Source: Gnetum montanum (lineage: Eukaryota > Streptophyta > Gnetopsida > Gnetales > Gnetaceae). Taken from it: a DNA stretch of 59,187 nt. The notes beneath the pieces are model-generated. The model worked only from the letters and a program-made list of their open reading frames with translations, made no database searches and was not told where the DNA came from. Positions 57,766 through 59,187 of this stretch are shown here, one piece after another; the first letter of the stretch is position 1, and the number at the start of each line of letters is the position of its first letter. Position numbers and translations under genes: made by a program. The stretch lies in NCBI GenBank assembly GCA_015680685.1, contig MNCI01033368.1:14372-73558 (forward strand), read 5' to 3'.

Positions 57766-59187
57766 CAAGTGATTGATATACAAAGATGCATGTATGTAGG
57801 AGCCACAAGACAAGAAGGCACCCAGTGGTTGATAGTTGATCAAGAAAATAGTTCAACTATATGCATGGAACCAATTGAGGTTTTGACTTGCACTTACATT
57901 GATAGCATAGACACATTAGAGCAAGTCCATCGCCAACTTCCAAGTCTTGACATTGAAAATATCAACTGGGGGATGTTGAAAATCCCAGATAAGTTTAAGC
58001 AAGAGCCCCTTGAGTTAAAACCATTGGCCACTGGTATGGAATACATGTTTCTTAAAAATGGAAAAATAGTAACTATTAACGCTAAGCTTGCTCTGCCACA
58101 AAAAGAGAGACTACTAAAGGTAATAAACAAATGGTCGAAAGCCTTCGCTTGGTCATATCCTAAATTAACTAGAATAGATCCTAGGATATGCCAACATAGA
58201 ATTTATATTGACCCATCCATGAAGCCTCGAAGACAACCACATAGGTGATTGAACCCAAAGTTGAAGTAAGGAGTTAAGGAAGAAATTGAACAGCTTCTAA
58301 AAGCTGGGTTCATATACCCCATTGTTGATAATGAATGGGTTAGTCCCTTAGTTATAGTGCCCAAAAAGAAAGGCAAATGGAGGGTCTGCATAGATTTTAG
58401 GCTACTAAACATGGCAACATTCAAGGACCACTTTCCGTTGCCATTCGTTAACCAAGTCTTAGACACCATTGCAAGGCATCGCTACTATAGTTTTCTAGAT
58501 GGGTATAGTGGGTACAACCAAATACAAATAGTCCTAGAAGACCAAGCTAAGACTACATTCACTAGCCCTTGGGGAACATTTGCCTGCAATAGATGATATT
58601 TGGCATATGAAATTCCCTTGCAATCTTTCAACGATTAGTTCTAAGCATATTCCAGCAGCAAATAGGAAATGGTGTGGAAGTCTTCATGGATGACTTCTCC
58701 ACCTACGGAGAAAACTTTGACCAAGCCTTGGACCAGTTAGATCAAGTATTAAAATGATGTGTAGAAACCAATTTAAGGCTCAACTGGCAGAAAAGTCATT
58801 TGATGGTCCAAGAAGGTATCATACTAGGGCATAAAATTTCATGAATAGGGATAGAGTTAGACCCTAAAAAGATCAAAGTCATCCAAGGAATTACCTGTCA
58901 ACTAGAAATTATAAAAGATATATGGTAATTCCTTGGACACATTGGCTATTACAAAAGGTTTATTGAGAACTTTTCAAAGGCTGCAAAACCAATGGTTAAA
59001 TTAACAAAAAAGGACATACCTTTCGAATGGACCAAGGAATGTGAACTCACTTTCCAAACTTTAAAATAGAAGCTCATAAAAACACCCATTTTACAAGCTC
59101 TTGATTGGTTCAGATAGTTCCACATAATGACTGATGCATCCAACTTTGCCTTAGGAGTTGTACTTACATAGTTAGATGACCAAAAAT
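57766..59187 (+). pseudogene. RT and start of RNase H of element C, decayed
   Basis: RT blocks in order are: EEIEQLLKAGFIYPI (58278-58322), VSPLVIVPKKKGKWRVCIDF (58338-58397), KDHFPLPF (58426-58449), FLDGYSGYNQIQI (58492-58530) and FTSPWGTFA (58558-58584). The catalytic FMDD lies at 58683-58694, then LGHKIS (58825-58842) and the connection FLGHIGYYKRFI (58931-58966). MTDAS at 59127 begins RNase H with its first catalytic Asp. A frameshift near 58595 and several TAG/TAA stops break it. The same connection segment is where B1 begins at 3235. Confidence 0.85.

Larger units (their letters stand above)
53786..59187 (+). mobile_element. Element C: Athila-like retrotransposon, 5' half, continues past the window
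   Basis: 5' LTR (53786-54588), tRNA-Asp-type PBS (54590-54607), gag (54727 to about 56830), protease (about 57230-57580), RT (about 58240-58900) and the first RNase H motif (59127) follow in the normal order. Integrase, the 3' region and the 3' LTR lie beyond 59187. The gene order and the FMDDF-S-x-Y-G RT box fit the Athila lineage. Frames are broken by many TAG/TAA stops. Confidence 0.9.

Noticed and set aside
1-59187. CRISPR arrays, operons, rRNA genes, phage or bacterial defence systems
   Set aside because: No regular spacer arrays, no ribosome-binding-site-led gene clusters and no rRNA signatures; the window is plant nuclear repeat DNA.

Overview
This window is gene-poor nuclear DNA from a land plant. 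It is built almost entirely from old, nested retroelements, most with decayed reading frames. The grounds are Ty3/gypsy elements of Athila-like type, L1-like LINEs with a plant zf-RVT domain, tRNA-like SINE copies, AT-rich intergenic DNA and introns with plant-style splice sites. No bacterial operon, CRISPR array, rRNA gene or canonical tRNA gene was seen. The depth of old, unremoved insertions would suit a large genome such as a conifer's, but that is inference only.

Layout. 1-300: end of a minus-strand LTR element. 300-3235: AT-rich DNA with one SINE. 3235-12040: 5'-truncated Athila-like element B1 (+) with RNase H, integrase, a 3' minisatellite, then a second gene unit (TATA box, 5'-UTR intron, about 950-codon decayed ORF) and a 3' LTR. 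That LTR is split by a minus-strand solo LTR (11089-11933) and abuts LINE RT fragments (12041-13010). 13081-14480: a SINE, an LTR fragment and unclassified DNA. 14483-20798: a large inverted duplication (arms about 3.1 kb, 20-base spacer) carrying the 3' exons of an unknown multi-exon gene; its 5' exons continue to 23141 on the minus strand. 23848-29932: a non-coding LTR element with tRNA-iMet PBS. 29938-33545: unclassified DNA, SINEs and assembly seams. 33545-38271: a minus-strand LINE (endonuclease, RT, zf-RVT, poly-A) inserted into an older plus-strand LINE; a 380-base gap follows. 38999-49781: minus-strand element B2, a relative of B1, interrupted by element A (42115-49220), a structurally complete non-autonomous element with LTRs, target-site duplication, PBS, PPT, gag and protease but no RT, RNase H or integrase. 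49781-53785: unclassified, with two exon-like islands. 53786-59187: 5' part of a third family member, C (LTR, PBS, gag, protease, RT, start of RNase H), running off the window.

Read together, A, B1/B2 and C describe one lineage. C gives the 5' half, B1 the 3' half, and A lost the block between. Shared lineage features are a tRNA-Asp PBS, TGATG...CATCA-type LTR ends, a 15-bp 3' minisatellite, and GATATC-like palindromes spaced 14, 17 or 20 bp just upstream of the LTR TATA box. The most unusual feature is the second gene unit of B, which seems to have its own promoter and a 5'-UTR intron in both copies. Many premature stops are TAG or TAA where glutamine would be expected, as methylation-driven C-to-T decay would give. 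Identities and ages were judged by eye, not computed.
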